From assembly GCA_964549445.1 (NCBI GenBank), contig CAZJVS010000021.1:1-64000 (forward strand): a stretch of 64,000 bases of DNA, read 5' to 3'. Made by a program: the position numbers and the translations under genes. Within the stretch, counting starts at the first letter, position 1, and every line of letters begins with the position of its first letter. Positions 16,519 to 25,863 of this stretch are shown in pieces. The DNA comes from SpSt-539 sp964549445 (GTDB lineage Bacteria > Planctomycetota > Phycisphaerae > UBA1845 > UTPLA1). The notes beneath the pieces are model-generated. The model saw only the letters and a program-made list of their open reading frames with translations, ran no database searches and was not told the origin of the DNA.

Positions 16519-19023
16519 GTGCAAACTGCAAATCGGAATTGGATTGTCGCGGCGATCATCGCCGGCTTCTGCGCGCCCGTGCTCGCTCAGCAGACCACCG
16601 GCGTCCCCGGCTCGCCCAGCGCCACGACGACCATCGACGGCAAGCAGCTCCCGCCCCCCGAACCGAAATTCGGCGGCAAGATTGCGCGCAATGTTTCACA
16701 GTCTACACCCTACTGGCCGCCGCGCGTCGTGCCCCCCAAGGGCGCGCCGAACATCCTGCTCATCATGACCGATGACGTCGGCTTCGGCGCTCCGAGCACT
16801 TTCGGCGGCGTCATTCCGACCCCCGCGCTCGACCGGGTTGCAAAAACCGGCCTCCGCTATACCAACATGCACTCCACCGCCCTCTGTTCGCCCACCCGCG
16901 CCGCCATCATCACCGGCCGCAACCATCACTCCGCCGGCTTCGGAGTCGTCGCCGAGCAGGCCACCGGCTACCCTGGCTATGACAGCGTCATCACCCGCGA
17001 CAAGGCGACCATCGGCCGCATCCTGAAGGACAACGGCTATCGCACCTCCTGGTTTGGAAAGAATCACAATACGCCCTCCTACCAGGCGACCCCGACCGGG
17101 CCGTTCGACCAGTGGCCGGTCGGAATGGGCTTCGACTACTTTTATGGCTTCATGGGCGGCGATACGAACCAGTGGCAGCCCGCCAACCTCGCCCGCAACA
17201 CCACTTACATCTACCCCTTCCAGGGCAATCCCAAGTTCAACCTCATCACCGCCATGGCCGACGAAGCCATCTCCTACATGAACCAGGTCAACACCCTGAC
17301 GCCCGATCAGCCCTTCTTCGTCTATTACGTTCCCGGCGGAACCCACGCGCCTCACCACGCGACGCCGGAGTGGATCAAGAAGGCCACCGATCTGCACCTC
17401 TTCGATCAGGGCTGGAACAAGCTGCGCGACCAGATCTTCGAAAACCAGAAGAAACTGGGCGTCATCCCCAAGGACGCCAAGATGACCCCCTGGCCCAAGG
17501 ACCTGCTCAAGGACTGGGACCAGTGCTCCGCGGACGAAAAGAAATTGTTTCTCCGCCAAGTCGATGTTTACGCCGCCTATCTGATGTACACCGACAACGA
17601 GATCGGCCGCGTCATCCAGGCCGTCGAGGACATGGGCAAGCTCGACAACACCCTCGTCATTTACATCAGCGGCGATAACGGCTCCAGCGCCGAGGGCACG
17701 CTCGTCGGCACTCCCAACGAAGTCGCCATGTTCAACGGCGTAAATGTGCCGGTCGAGATGCAGCTAAAGGAGTTCTACGACGTCTGGGGTTCGGACCAGA
17801 CCTACAACCATATGGCCGTGCCCTGGACCTGGGCATTCTGCACGCCGTTCAGTTGGACCAAGCAGATCGCGTCGCACTTCGGCGGTACGCGACAGGGGAT
17901 GTGCGTCTCCTGGCCCGCGCGGATCAAGGACGCCGGCGGCATGCGCTGGCAGTTCCATCACGTCATCGACGTCGTCCCGACGATTCTCGAGGCCTGCGGC
18001 ATTCAGCAGCCAGAATACGTCGACGGAATCAAGCAGAGCCCGATCGAAGGCGTCAGCTTCGCCTACACCTTTGACAAGGCCAACGCCGACAAGCCCTCCA
18101 CGCACAAGACCCAATACTTCGAGATGATGGGCGACCACGCCATCTATCACGACGGCTGGATTGCCAGCACCAAGGTCATGCGTCCGCCCTGGGTAGTCGC
18201 CGGCGACGCCAAGACGGATCCATCGGAGTATCCGTGGGAACTGTACGACCTCTCAAAAGACTGGACTCAGTGCGACGACGTCGCCGCCAAGAACCCCGCC
18301 AAGCTGAAGGAACTCCAGGACTTGTTCTGGAAGGAAGCCGAGAAGTACCAGGTCCTGCCGCTCGATGCGTCCGTCGCGACGCGCCTCGTCGTCCCCCGCC
18401 CAAGCATCACGGCCGGTCGCAACGTCTTCACCTGGACCGCGCCGCTGACCGGCACACCGAACGGCGATGCCCCGAGCGTCCTCAACGCATCGTACAACTT
18501 CAAGGCCGAGATCGAGATTCCGCAGGGCGGCGCCGAGGGCATGCTCATCACCCAGGGCGGTCGCTTCGGCGGATACGGCTTTTATGTCGTGAAGGGCAAG
18601 CCCGTCTTCACCTGGAACATGGTCGACCTCCGGCGCATCAAGTGGGAGTCGCCCGAGGCGCTGTCTCCCGGAAGGCACACGTTGGAGTTTGACTTCAAGT
18701 ACGACGGAATGGGCGCGGGCACCCTGGCCTTCAACAACATGAGCGGCATCGGCCAGCCCGGCACCGGCGTGCTGAAGGTGGACGGCAAGGATGTCGCGTC
18801 CAACAAGATGCCCCATACGATCCCGCTGATTCTCGAGTGGGACGAGAATCTCGACGTCGGTTCCGACACCGGCACGCCGGTCGACGATAACGACTACCAG
18901 TGCCCGTTCGCCTTTACTGGCAAGATCAACAAGATCACCCTGACGATCGACCGTCCGAAGCTGTCGCCCGAAGACATCAAGAAACTCGAAGCAGCCGGCC
19001 GCAATAATCGGGCAAGCGAGTAA
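16519..19023 (+). CDS. long exported arylsulfatase-type sulfatase
   Basis: An 834 aa sulfatase, much longer than the two at the window start. Signal peptide about 1-23 (VLAQ), metal-binding TDDVGFG at 84-90, signature CSPTR with formylglycine cysteine at 123, followed by AAIITGRNHHSAGFG. SGDNGSSAEG resembles the arylsulfatase AtsA branch. After the catalytic domain (about 1-620) a C-terminal beta region contains GGAEGMLITQGGRFGGYGFYV and LTIDRPKLSPEDIKKLE. GTG at 16519 preceded by GAGGAG is taken as start because it begins the signal peptide. Substrate unknown. Confidence 0.9.
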   Translation: MQTANRNWIVAAIIAGFCAPVLAQQTTGVPGSPSATTTIDGKQLPPPEPKFGGKIARNVSQSTPYWPPRVVPPKGAPNILLIMTDDVGFGAPSTFGGVIPTPALDRVAKTGLRYTNMHSTALCSPTRAAIITGRNHHSAGFGVVAEQATGYPGYDSVITRDKATIGRILKDNGYRTSWFGKNHNTPSYQATPTGPFDQWPVGMGFDYFYGFMGGDTNQWQPANLARNTTYIYPFQGNPKFNLITAMADEAISYMNQVNTLTPDQPFFVYYVPGGTHAPHHATPEWIKKATDLHLFDQGWNKLRDQIFENQKKLGVIPKDAKMTPWPKDLLKDWDQCSADEKKLFLRQVDVYAAYLMYTDNEIGRVIQAVEDMGKLDNTLVIYISGDNGSSAEGTLVGTPNEVAMFNGVNVPVEMQLKEFYDVWGSDQTYNHMAVPWTWAFCTPFSWTKQIASHFGGTRQGMCVSWPARIKDAGGMRWQFHHVIDVVPTILEACGIQQPEYVDGIKQSPIEGVSFAYTFDKANADKPSTHKTQYFEMMGDHAIYHDGWIASTKVMRPPWVVAGDAKTDPSEYPWELYDLSKDWTQCDDVAAKNPAKLKELQDLFWKEAEKYQVLPLDASVATRLVVPRPSITAGRNVFTWTAPLTGTPNGDAPSVLNASYNFKAEIEIPQGGAEGMLITQGGRFGGYGFYVVKGKPVFTWNMVDLRRIKWESPEALSPGRHTLEFDFKYDGMGAGTLAFNNMSGIGQPGTGVLKVDGKDVASNKMPHTIPLILEWDENLDVGSDTGTPVDDNDYQCPFAFTGKINKITLTIDRPKLSPEDIKKLEAAGRNNRASE

Positions 19024-19147
19024 CCCATGTCATCGTCCGCCAGTGCTACCCGCAGCAGGCGCTGTTCGTGACAGTCGTGCTCGCCATGGTTCGGATCGGC
19101 CGGCGGATGAAATCATACGGGCCTTCAAGCCGAGAGGGGTTCTGACG

Positions 19148-19549
19148 GTGGCGGAAGAGGCCATACCCAGGGCCGGCCCGGCGCCGGATCAAATGAGCCT
19201 GGCATTGGAACGCACGTACCTGGCTCATGAACGAACGCTCATGGCCTGGACGCGCACCGCGACCTCGCTGATCACCTTCGGCTTCACCCTCTACAAGTTC
19301 TTCGAGTACTTGCATGAGCGGGGCGAAGCGATTCGTGTGCATCAGGTCGTCGGGGCCAGATCATTTGGCTTGATCATGATCGGCATCGGTGTGCTGACGC
19401 TCATCGTCGCTAGCCTGCAGCACCAGGTACAGATGCGGCGCTTGAAGGCCCATTACCCAGCCGCTCCGTTTTCCCTGGCATTGCTTCTGGCGGGCCTGAT
19501 CGCCGGCCTTGGGACTCTCGGATTCATTTCGGGAGTCATACGTACGTAA
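19148..19549 (+). CDS. DUF202 (YidH-like) membrane protein
   Basis: A 133 aa membrane protein with the DUF202 pattern: LALERTYLAHERTLMAWTRTATSLITFGFTLYKF, then two further TM helices (RSFGLIMIGIGVLTLIVASL and ALLLAGLIAGLGTLGFISG). GTG at 19148 with GAGAGGGG upstream is the likely start; the frame stays open further upstream. Function of the family is not established. Confidence 0.75.
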   Translation: MAEEAIPRAGPAPDQMSLALERTYLAHERTLMAWTRTATSLITFGFTLYKFFEYLHERGEAIRVHQVVGARSFGLIMIGIGVLTLIVASLQHQVQMRRLKAHYPAAPFSLALLLAGLIAGLGTLGFISGVIRT

Positions 19550-19581
19550 CGACCTCTAACCCTTCCTGAAAGGAAACCGCA

Positions 19582-20748
19582 GTGTACTTCACCGACGACT
19601 CGCTGCTCCCCGAAAACATGCCGCCGCTGATGATCACCGCCGCGCCGTACGGGCCGATGTGGATGCCGGAGGATTGCACCCCCGAGCAAAAGCTCCCTGT
19701 CACCTGGGATGAGCAGGTCCAGGCCGCCAAAGACTGCTACAACGCCGGGGCGACGTTGCTGCACGTCCACGTGCGCGACCCGAAGACCGGCCACATCTCG
19801 AAAGATTTCCAGCAATACAACGACCAGGTCGCGCGCTTACGACAAGCCGTACCGAAGATGATCCTTCAGATGGGCGGCTCCATCTCGTTCGCTCCGGCGC
19901 CGGGCGAAGCCGCGCACGCCGCCAACTACGACACCCGGCACAAGCTCTGCACCATCAAGCCCGCGCCCGACCAGATCACGGTCATGTGCGGCTCCACCCT
20001 CTACGATCAGACCGCAATTCACCCGCTCGACGTCTTCCAGGGTACGCGCTTCACCGATCCGGCGATGGCCCACGCGATGGCCAACCTGGTGATGGATGCC
20101 ACGCCCGACTTCTACCTGGAGAACATCAAGCGCTGCGTCGAAAATGGCATTCAGCCTTACTTCGCCCTCCCCCACGTCCACGGCCTGGAACTGGTCGAGC
20201 GCCTGATTCGCCGGGGCTACTACATGGGGCCGGTGAACGGATTCTTCAGCACCGGCGCCGGCGGCGTCTGCGGCGTCAATCCGTTTGACCTGATGGAGTT
20301 GGTGCGCCGAACCCCGCACGGTTCGTGTTTCACTTACCAGAGCACGTTCCGGCTCACCTACCCCATCTCCATGATGATGATCGCCCTCGGCCAGCACACG
20401 CGCGCCGGCATCGAGGAGAACCTGTGGGACAACAAGAAGGGTGTTCGCGCGACAACGCTCCAGATGATCGAGAAACAGGTCGCCATGGCGAAACTGGTGG
20501 GCCGTTCGATCGCCACGCCGGAGCAGGCCCGGCACATGCTGAAGATCGGCGTGACCTACAAATCCACCGAGGAAACCCTTGCCAACATCGGCCTGCCACC
20601 CAACCGCGAAAAGGGAAACATGGGCTTTTTGGTGCACAAGACCGATGGGTGCATCCACCCGGCGGCGCAGGGCGGTTGCGGGCACATCCACGCCGGCGAG
20701 TGGGAAGTGGACGCCGTAAAGTTCCGCACTCCCGTTGTCGCGAAGTGA
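19582..20748 (+). CDS. BKACE family (beta-keto acid cleavage / DUF849) enzyme
   Basis: A 388 aa protein of the beta-keto acid cleavage enzyme superfamily (3-keto-5-aminohexanoate cleavage enzyme type). This family condenses a beta-keto acid with acetyl-CoA to give acetoacetate and a new CoA ester using a metal. Visible motifs are the metal-ligand LLHVHVRDPKTGHIS (HxH), the strand QMGGSISFAP and PDFYLENIKRCVENGI. Substrate specificity cannot be inferred. GTG at 19582 is preceded by AAAGGAAA. Neighbours (a DUF202 protein before and a membrane protein after) give no pathway clue. Confidence 0.8.
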   Translation: MYFTDDSLLPENMPPLMITAAPYGPMWMPEDCTPEQKLPVTWDEQVQAAKDCYNAGATLLHVHVRDPKTGHISKDFQQYNDQVARLRQAVPKMILQMGGSISFAPAPGEAAHAANYDTRHKLCTIKPAPDQITVMCGSTLYDQTAIHPLDVFQGTRFTDPAMAHAMANLVMDATPDFYLENIKRCVENGIQPYFALPHVHGLELVERLIRRGYYMGPVNGFFSTGAGGVCGVNPFDLMELVRRTPHGSCFTYQSTFRLTYPISMMMIALGQHTRAGIEENLWDNKKGVRATTLQMIEKQVAMAKLVGRSIATPEQARHMLKIGVTYKSTEETLANIGLPPNREKGNMGFLVHKTDGCIHPAAQGGCGHIHAGEWEVDAVKFRTPVVAK

Positions 20749-20843
20749 GTCGGAACCTTTGAGTACGGCCTTCGGTGCGTCGATCACTTCCGCGGGTGCT
20801 CCAAAGCTCGTGGAAAAACTGGCCCGCAGAGACCGATCATTGC

Positions 20844-21392
20844 ATGGAAACTGAAAGTCACCTCGAAAGCACCTCGCGAAACTGGCGAAAAATCCTCGTC
20901 CACGAGATGGGCGAGTATCTATTCAATTTTGCGTTCCTGGCCATCTTCCTGGTCGCCTTCGCCTGGTATCGCCGTCTGATTCTCGCCGCCTACCACATTC
21001 ATTATGTGGGCTACTGGGCGCCGCTCATTGAGTCGGCGATTCTCGCCAAGGTCATCATGATCGGAGACGTCCTGCGCCTGGGGCGGCGGCTTCGGAACAG
21101 ACCGCTGGCCATGGCGATCGTGTATCGTTCCATCGTCTTCAGCGTCCTGGTGGTGCTGTTCTCATTCTTGGAGCACATCGTCGGCGCGCTGCTGCATGGC
21201 AAGACTGCCTCGGAAGGCATGACCGAGATTGCAAACAAGGGCGTGGACGAGGTGCTGGCCTGGTGCGTCGTGATCTTCGCCGCGTTTCTGCCGTTCTTCA
21301 CGCTCAAGGAGCTCGAACGCGTGCTCGGTGAGCAAACGGTTCGTAAACTACTTTTCCGGGGTCGCGCGGCCGGCCCCGATCCTGTCGAGTGA
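20844..21392 (+). CDS. membrane protein of unknown function
   Basis: A 182 aa protein with about four hydrophobic segments: FAFLAIFLVAFAWYRRLIL, the region around WAPLIESAILAKVIMIGDVL, IVYRSIVFSVLVVLFSFLEHIVGALL and EVLAWCVVIFAAFLPFFTL. ATG at 20844 is chosen; the frame is open upstream without a ribosome site. Family not recognised. It precedes an ion channel and a ClC antiporter on the same strand. Confidence 0.6.
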   Translation: METESHLESTSRNWRKILVHEMGEYLFNFAFLAIFLVAFAWYRRLILAAYHIHYVGYWAPLIESAILAKVIMIGDVLRLGRRLRNRPLAMAIVYRSIVFSVLVVLFSFLEHIVGALLHGKTASEGMTEIANKGVDEVLAWCVVIFAAFLPFFTLKELERVLGEQTVRKLLFRGRAAGPDPVE

Positions 21393-21475
21393 TTCGCTCG
21401 CGAGTTCACCGGGAAGGTCGCGTCCGCCCGGCGAGATAATCGGACGAGCGACTGAAAGCCGGAGCCGCCGCGGTC

Positions 21476-22198
21476 ATGGCCGAACGCAGCACCAGAACCC
21501 ACGAAGGATTCCGCCCGCTCTCCGTCCGCCATTTTCTGATCATGGTGCTCCTGCTGCTCGCCGCGCAGCCCTTCGTCAGCCGCATCGGAGGCGGCTCGCT
21601 CGTCGACTCGATTCTCGTGACGCTCGTGCTCCTTTCCGGCGTCCTCGCCGTCGGCGGCCGCCGCAAGTCCATGCTCATCGCCGCCATCTTGGTAACACCC
21701 CCGCTCGTCTTCCGCTGGATCGATCACCTCAACCATCGGCCGTTCGCCCACGGCGCGACCCTGGCCACGGCGATCATTTTCATCGCGTACATCATGGGCC
21801 ATCTCCTCCGCTTCATCCTCCGCGCCCCGCGCGTCAACAACGAGGTCGTCTGTGCCGGCGTCTCGGTCTATCTGCTCATCGCCGTCATGTGGGCTTATGC
21901 CTACTCCCTCGTCGCCCGCCTCGTCCCCGGCTCCTTCGTCTTTCCAGTCTCGGCCGACCCGCTCCGCGAAATGGCCGGCTTCGAGGCCATCTACTTCAGC
22001 TTCGAAACCCTCACCACCGTCGACTTCGGCGACGTCATTCCCGTCTCCGAAGTCGCCCGCCCGCTCGTGATGGCGGAGGCCGTCGTCGGCGTTTTCTACA
22101 TGGCCATCCTGATTGCCCGTCTCGTCTCGCTCTATTCGACCGATGCCGCCAAAGCGCCGGCGCAACCAGCCCCGCCCGATCATTCTCGCCCCGGGTAG
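21476..22198 (+). CDS. ion channel protein with atypical selectivity filter
   Basis: A 240 aa membrane protein with about five to six hydrophobic segments ending in a pore module: YFSFETLTTVDFGDVIP followed by VMAEAVVGVFYMAILIARLVSLY, the usual pore helix, filter and inner helix of the two-TM ion-channel domain. The filter reads TTVDFGD where potassium channels have TVGYGD, so one Gly is replaced by Asp. Selectivity is therefore uncertain. The start at 21476 has no strong ribosome site. The next gene is a ClC antiporter (33 nt), so both may act in ion or membrane-potential homeostasis. Confidence 0.8.
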   Translation: MAERSTRTHEGFRPLSVRHFLIMVLLLLAAQPFVSRIGGGSLVDSILVTLVLLSGVLAVGGRRKSMLIAAILVTPPLVFRWIDHLNHRPFAHGATLATAIIFIAYIMGHLLRFILRAPRVNNEVVCAGVSVYLLIAVMWAYAYSLVARLVPGSFVFPVSADPLREMAGFEAIYFSFETLTTVDFGDVIPVSEVARPLVMAEAVVGVFYMAILIARLVSLYSTDAAKAPAQPAPPDHSRPG

Positions 22199-22231
22199 CC
22201 GCCGATCCATTTCGCCGTTAGCGTCCGCGCC

Positions 22232-23569
22232 ATGAAACCCCTCCGCACCGCCGCGCCCGGGCCGTCGTCCGAAACCACCGGCCTCGCCGCCCTCGCGGTC
22301 CTCTCGCTGATTACCGGCGCCGCTTCAGGCCTCATCGGCGCTCTGTTCCGCCTGCTGCTCCTCCGCGCCGACGGCCTTCGCGGCGAATTCATCGCCCGCG
22401 CCCATGCCTGGCATCTCGCCGGCCCCATCGCCGTCATTGCGGCCGCCGCGGCAGCGACCGCCGTCGCCGCCTGGCTCGTCCGCCGCTTTGCCCCGCCCGC
22501 CACCGGCAGCGGCATCCCCAACGTTGAAGCGATCCTCGACAAGCAGCAGGAGCCGGCTCCTCTTATTCTCCTACCCGTCAAATTCATCGGCGGCCTGCTC
22601 GCCATCGGCGCCGGCCTCGCCCTCGGCCGCGAAGGCCCGACCGTCCAGATGGGCGCGACCGTCTCCCATCTCCTCGCCAAAAAACTCCGCCGCCCGCCCG
22701 CCGATTGCCTCGTCCTCCTCGCCGCCGGCGCGGGTGCCGGTCTCGCCACCGCCTTCAACGCCCCCATCGCCGGCGCAATCTTCGTCCTCGAAGAACTCGT
22801 CCGCCGCTTCGACACCCGAATCACCATCGCCACATTTGGCGCCTCCGCTGGTGCCATCGCCGTCAGCCGCATGGTTCTCGGCGACTCCCTCGACTTCAAC
22901 GTCGGACCGCTCCCGTATCATGGCCTGCAGGCCATCCCTGCCCATCTCGCCCTCGGAATCGTCGCCGGCCTCTGCGGTGTCCTCTACAACCGCGCCATCC
23001 TCGCCGGACTCGACGCCGCCGACCGGCTCCGCCGCTGGCCGGTCGAACTCCGCGCCGCTGCTGTCGGCGCGGCCGTCGGCCTCGTCGCCTGGTTCGCCCC
23101 ACAGTGGGTCGGCGGCGGCGATCCGATCACGCAACACACGCTGACCGCGACCCCGGTCTTCAGCCTTCTGCTGCTCGGTTTCGTCTTGCGCTTTCTACTC
23201 GGCGCAGTCTCCTACGCCGCCCTCACCCCCGGCGGCCTCTTCGCACCCATGCTCGTGATCGGCGCGCAGACCGGCGTGCTCTTTGCCGTCGGCTGGTTCC
23301 GCCTCTTTCCGAACGCACCCTCCACCGCCGCCGCGCTGGGAGTTGTCGGGATGGCCGCCCTATTCACCGCCGTCGTCCGCGCCCCCCTCACCGGAATCAT
23401 CCTCGTCATCGAAATGACCGGCAGCTTTGCCCTCCTCCTGCCCATGCTCGTCGCCTGCTTCGCCGCCATGCTCATTCCCACGCTCATGCGAAATCCGCCG
23501 ATCTACGACGCTCTGCGCGACCGAGCCATGCCGCCTCGTCCCGGGCTGAATCAGCCCGCTATTCGCTGA
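22232..23569 (+). CDS. ClC-family chloride channel/antiporter
   Basis: A 445 aa ClC protein, predicted to exchange Cl- for H+ across the membrane. The three anion-pathway motifs are present: GSGIP, GREGPTVQ with the external gating Glu, and PGGLFAP. The pair EE in FVLEELVRR aligns with the proton-pathway glutamate region of the E. coli antiporter, and the Tyr in PPIYDALRDR aligns with its inner-gate tyrosine, so antiport is more likely than channel activity. It has no cytoplasmic CBS domains. It lies 33 nt after the ion channel gene on the same strand. Confidence 0.9.
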   Translation: MKPLRTAAPGPSSETTGLAALAVLSLITGAASGLIGALFRLLLLRADGLRGEFIARAHAWHLAGPIAVIAAAAAATAVAAWLVRRFAPPATGSGIPNVEAILDKQQEPAPLILLPVKFIGGLLAIGAGLALGREGPTVQMGATVSHLLAKKLRRPPADCLVLLAAGAGAGLATAFNAPIAGAIFVLEELVRRFDTRITIATFGASAGAIAVSRMVLGDSLDFNVGPLPYHGLQAIPAHLALGIVAGLCGVLYNRAILAGLDAADRLRRWPVELRAAAVGAAVGLVAWFAPQWVGGGDPITQHTLTATPVFSLLLLGFVLRFLLGAVSYAALTPGGLFAPMLVIGAQTGVLFAVGWFRLFPNAPSTAAALGVVGMAALFTAVVRAPLTGIILVIEMTGSFALLLPMLVACFAAMLIPTLMRNPPIYDALRDRAMPPRPGLNQPAIR

Positions 23570-23693
23570 ATTCCGCGAATCTCGCTCGCCATCCGCCACC
23601 CCCCTCCCCAAGTTTCAATTTGCAATCGCGATCCGGGATGCTTAAATTCAGCGTGGGGAACAATCAGTAGGCCATCGCGCCGGAGTGCATCCC

Positions 23694-24572
23694 ATGCCCG
23701 TACGAAAACAACGCAGCGTCCAGTGCTGGGCGTCCGCCATCCTGCTGTTCGGCTTGGCCCTGCCCGCCTCGGCCTTCCAGTCTATGGGCGGCGGCGGCCG
23801 CGGTGCCGACTTCGGCGGCGGCGGGCGCGCCGGCGACAAGAGCGGCGACAGCGGCTCGAGCAAGTCGACCCTTGTTCGTTTCATGCCTCCCAAGGAGGGT
23901 TCCGACGACACCCACGGCACCCTCATGGTCAAGACCGACGACGGCAAGAGTCTCCGCCTCGAAATCCGCACCAAGGACAATCTCAAGATCCAGATGGGTA
24001 GTCACGACGTCCCAGCCGAGGATTACGAAAAGTTCCTGCTCCCCGGCTTGGCCGTCGACATCCAGTGGAACACCGACAAGCTCGGTTCCCGCAAGACGCA
24101 GTACCTCACCACCATCACCTTCGAAACCCTCCAGATCGAAGGCCGCATCGTCGGCATCGACGACGACGGCACGATCGTCAAAGTCTTCGCCAAGCCGGCT
24201 GCCGATCGCAAATGGCCCGAGCTCAAGAAACCCCCGATCAAGAAGCCCAAGCCCCCGCCCAAATCCGGCGGCGGCGGCACCCTCGGCGGCGGCGGTGGCA
24301 CGGGATCATCCAAGCCCAAGAAGCCGCCTGCACCGCCGAAAGAGAAGCCGGTCCAGGCCAAGCAGCTTCAATTGCAGTTCTTCGAAGGCATCTCCAACCT
24401 GACCGACAGCGCCAAGCAGTCGCTGAGTGTCGCCGACCTTCGCGACTATAAGGACCAGCAGATCTCCGGCACCATCGTCTTCGGCACCACCAAGTGCGTC
24501 CTGATCGACGCCGCCATTGAAGGCGAAAAACAGGAGGAGAAGACCTCCGACGCCGCCGGCCACGGCCGCTGA
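23694..24572 (+). CDS. exported protein of unknown function with Pro/Lys/Gly linker
   Basis: A 292 aa protein with a signal peptide (about 8-28, ASA-F), a Gly-rich stretch, and a beta-rich domain (GTLMVKTDDGKSLRLEI, TTITFETLQIEGRIVGIDDDGTIVKV). A low-complexity linker of Pro/Lys followed by Gly (about 180-215) leads to a C-terminal domain (AKQLQLQFFEGISNLTDS). ATG at 23694 with CGGAG at 8 nt is preferred to GTG at 23685. Not recognised. A bidirectional-looking terminator follows. Confidence 0.65.
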   Translation: MPVRKQRSVQCWASAILLFGLALPASAFQSMGGGGRGADFGGGGRAGDKSGDSGSSKSTLVRFMPPKEGSDDTHGTLMVKTDDGKSLRLEIRTKDNLKIQMGSHDVPAEDYEKFLLPGLAVDIQWNTDKLGSRKTQYLTTITFETLQIEGRIVGIDDDGTIVKVFAKPAADRKWPELKKPPIKKPKPPPKSGGGGTLGGGGGTGSSKPKKPPAPPKEKPVQAKQLQLQFFEGISNLTDSAKQSLSVADLRDYKDQQISGTIVFGTTKCVLIDAAIEGEKQEEKTSDAAGHGR

Positions 24573-24604
24573 GTTCGCTCGCGACAATTCAGTTTCCCCC
24601 TGCC

Positions 24605-24636
24605 AAAATGCCCGCCATCTCGGGCATTTTGCTTTT
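24605..24636 (+). terminator. Rho-independent terminator
   Basis: Perfect 10-bp inverted repeat AAAATGCCCG / CGGGCATTTT (24605-24614 and 24621-24630) with a 6-nt loop, 32 nt after the stop of the secreted-protein gene. A-tract before and T-tract after the stem give the standard intrinsic terminator shape. Confidence 0.8.
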
Positions 24637-24673
24637 CACCGCCGCGCACCGCTATCCTTCGCCCCCGTAACAG

Positions 24674-25852
24674 ATGTCGCCCCGCAACCCCCCATCATCC
24701 GCCCGCTTCGCCCGCCGAGCCGTCGCCCAATCCGTCTTCATCGTCGCCGCAGTTGCTGTCGCCGCTGCCATCATCGGTTGGCTCTACTGGCAGCAGAACC
24801 GCCCGCGCCCGCTCGTCGTTTCCGGCTTCGTCGAGGCCGACCAGATTCGCGTCGGCTCGCGCGTCGGCGGCCGCGTCATCGAAGTCCTCGTCGACGAAGG
24901 CCAGCGCCTCAAGACCGGCGACGTCCTCTACCGCATCGACCCGTTTGATCTCCGCCAGCGCCTCGCCGAAAGCGAAGCTGAGCTCGCCCGCGCACAGGCC
25001 GAGTCCGACCGCCTCAGGGCCGGCTACCGCGCCGAAGAAATCGCCCAGGCCCGCGCCAAGCGCGACCGGGCCGCCGCAACGCTCGACAAGTTCAAAGCCG
25101 GCCCGCGCAAACAGGAAATCGAAATCGCCCGCGCCAAACTCGACGTCGCCAAGGCCAACCTCGGCCTCGCCGACTCCGAGCAAGCCCGCGTCAATCGGCT
25201 CAAGAAAGAATCGCAGGCCGCCGCGATCGAGATCGATCGCGTCGTCCGTTCCTTCAAAGCCGCCCAGGCCGAAGTCGCCTCCGCCGATCAGGAGCTGAAG
25301 CTCCTCGAAGAAGGCACGCGCCCCGAAGAAATCGCCGAAGCCACCGCCACCCTCGCCGACGCCGACGCCGCCCTCAAGCTCCTCGAAACCGGCTACCGCA
25401 TCGAAGACATCGCTCAGGCCGCCGCTGCCGTCGAATCCGCCAAGGCCCACGTCGCCGCCATCAAGGTTCAGCTCGACGAGCTCGTCGTCAAAGCCCCGCT
25501 CGATTGCGTTGTGGAGGCCATCGACCTCCACCCCGGCGACCTCGTCCCCGCCAACGCCCCGTCCGCCTCGCTCCTCGACCTCTCCCAGATGTGGGTCCGC
25601 TCCTACGTCCCCGAGTCGCGCCTTGCCGCCGTCGCCATGAACCAGAAAGTCCCCGTCAAAGCCGACGGCCTGCCCAACCGCACCTTCAACGGCCACGTCA
25701 CCTTCATCGCCTCCGAGGCCGAGTTCACCCCGCGCAACGTCCAGACCCCCGAAGAGCGCAGCAAGCAGGTCTTCCGCATCAAGGTCACACTCGACGAAGG
25801 CAAAGACCTCCTCCGCGTCGGCATGCCCGTCGACGTTCACCTGACCGACTAG
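24674..25852 (+). CDS. HlyD/YbhG-like membrane fusion protein
   Basis: A 392 aa periplasmic adaptor of an ABC exporter. One N-terminal TM helix (about 19-38), then the lipoyl/barrel half motif VGSRVGGRVIEVLVDEGQRLKTGDVLYRIDP. A long alpha-helical hairpin (about 85-260) is built from repeated units (EIAQARAKRDRAA, EIEIARAKLDVAKANL, EIAEATATLADADAAL, DIAQAAAAVESAKAHV). The returning beta half contains VVKAPLDCVVEAIDLHPGDLV. It is 11 nt upstream of the ABC ATPase gene; with the permease it forms a complete YbhG-F-S/R-like export operon. Substrate unknown. Confidence 0.85.
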   Translation: MSPRNPPSSARFARRAVAQSVFIVAAVAVAAAIIGWLYWQQNRPRPLVVSGFVEADQIRVGSRVGGRVIEVLVDEGQRLKTGDVLYRIDPFDLRQRLAESEAELARAQAESDRLRAGYRAEEIAQARAKRDRAAATLDKFKAGPRKQEIEIARAKLDVAKANLGLADSEQARVNRLKKESQAAAIEIDRVVRSFKAAQAEVASADQELKLLEEGTRPEEIAEATATLADADAALKLLETGYRIEDIAQAAAAVESAKAHVAAIKVQLDELVVKAPLDCVVEAIDLHPGDLVPANAPSASLLDLSQMWVRSYVPESRLAAVAMNQKVPVKADGLPNRTFNGHVTFIASEAEFTPRNVQTPEERSKQVFRIKVTLDEGKDLLRVGMPVDVHLTD

Positions 25853-25863
25853 GAGCAAGCAGC

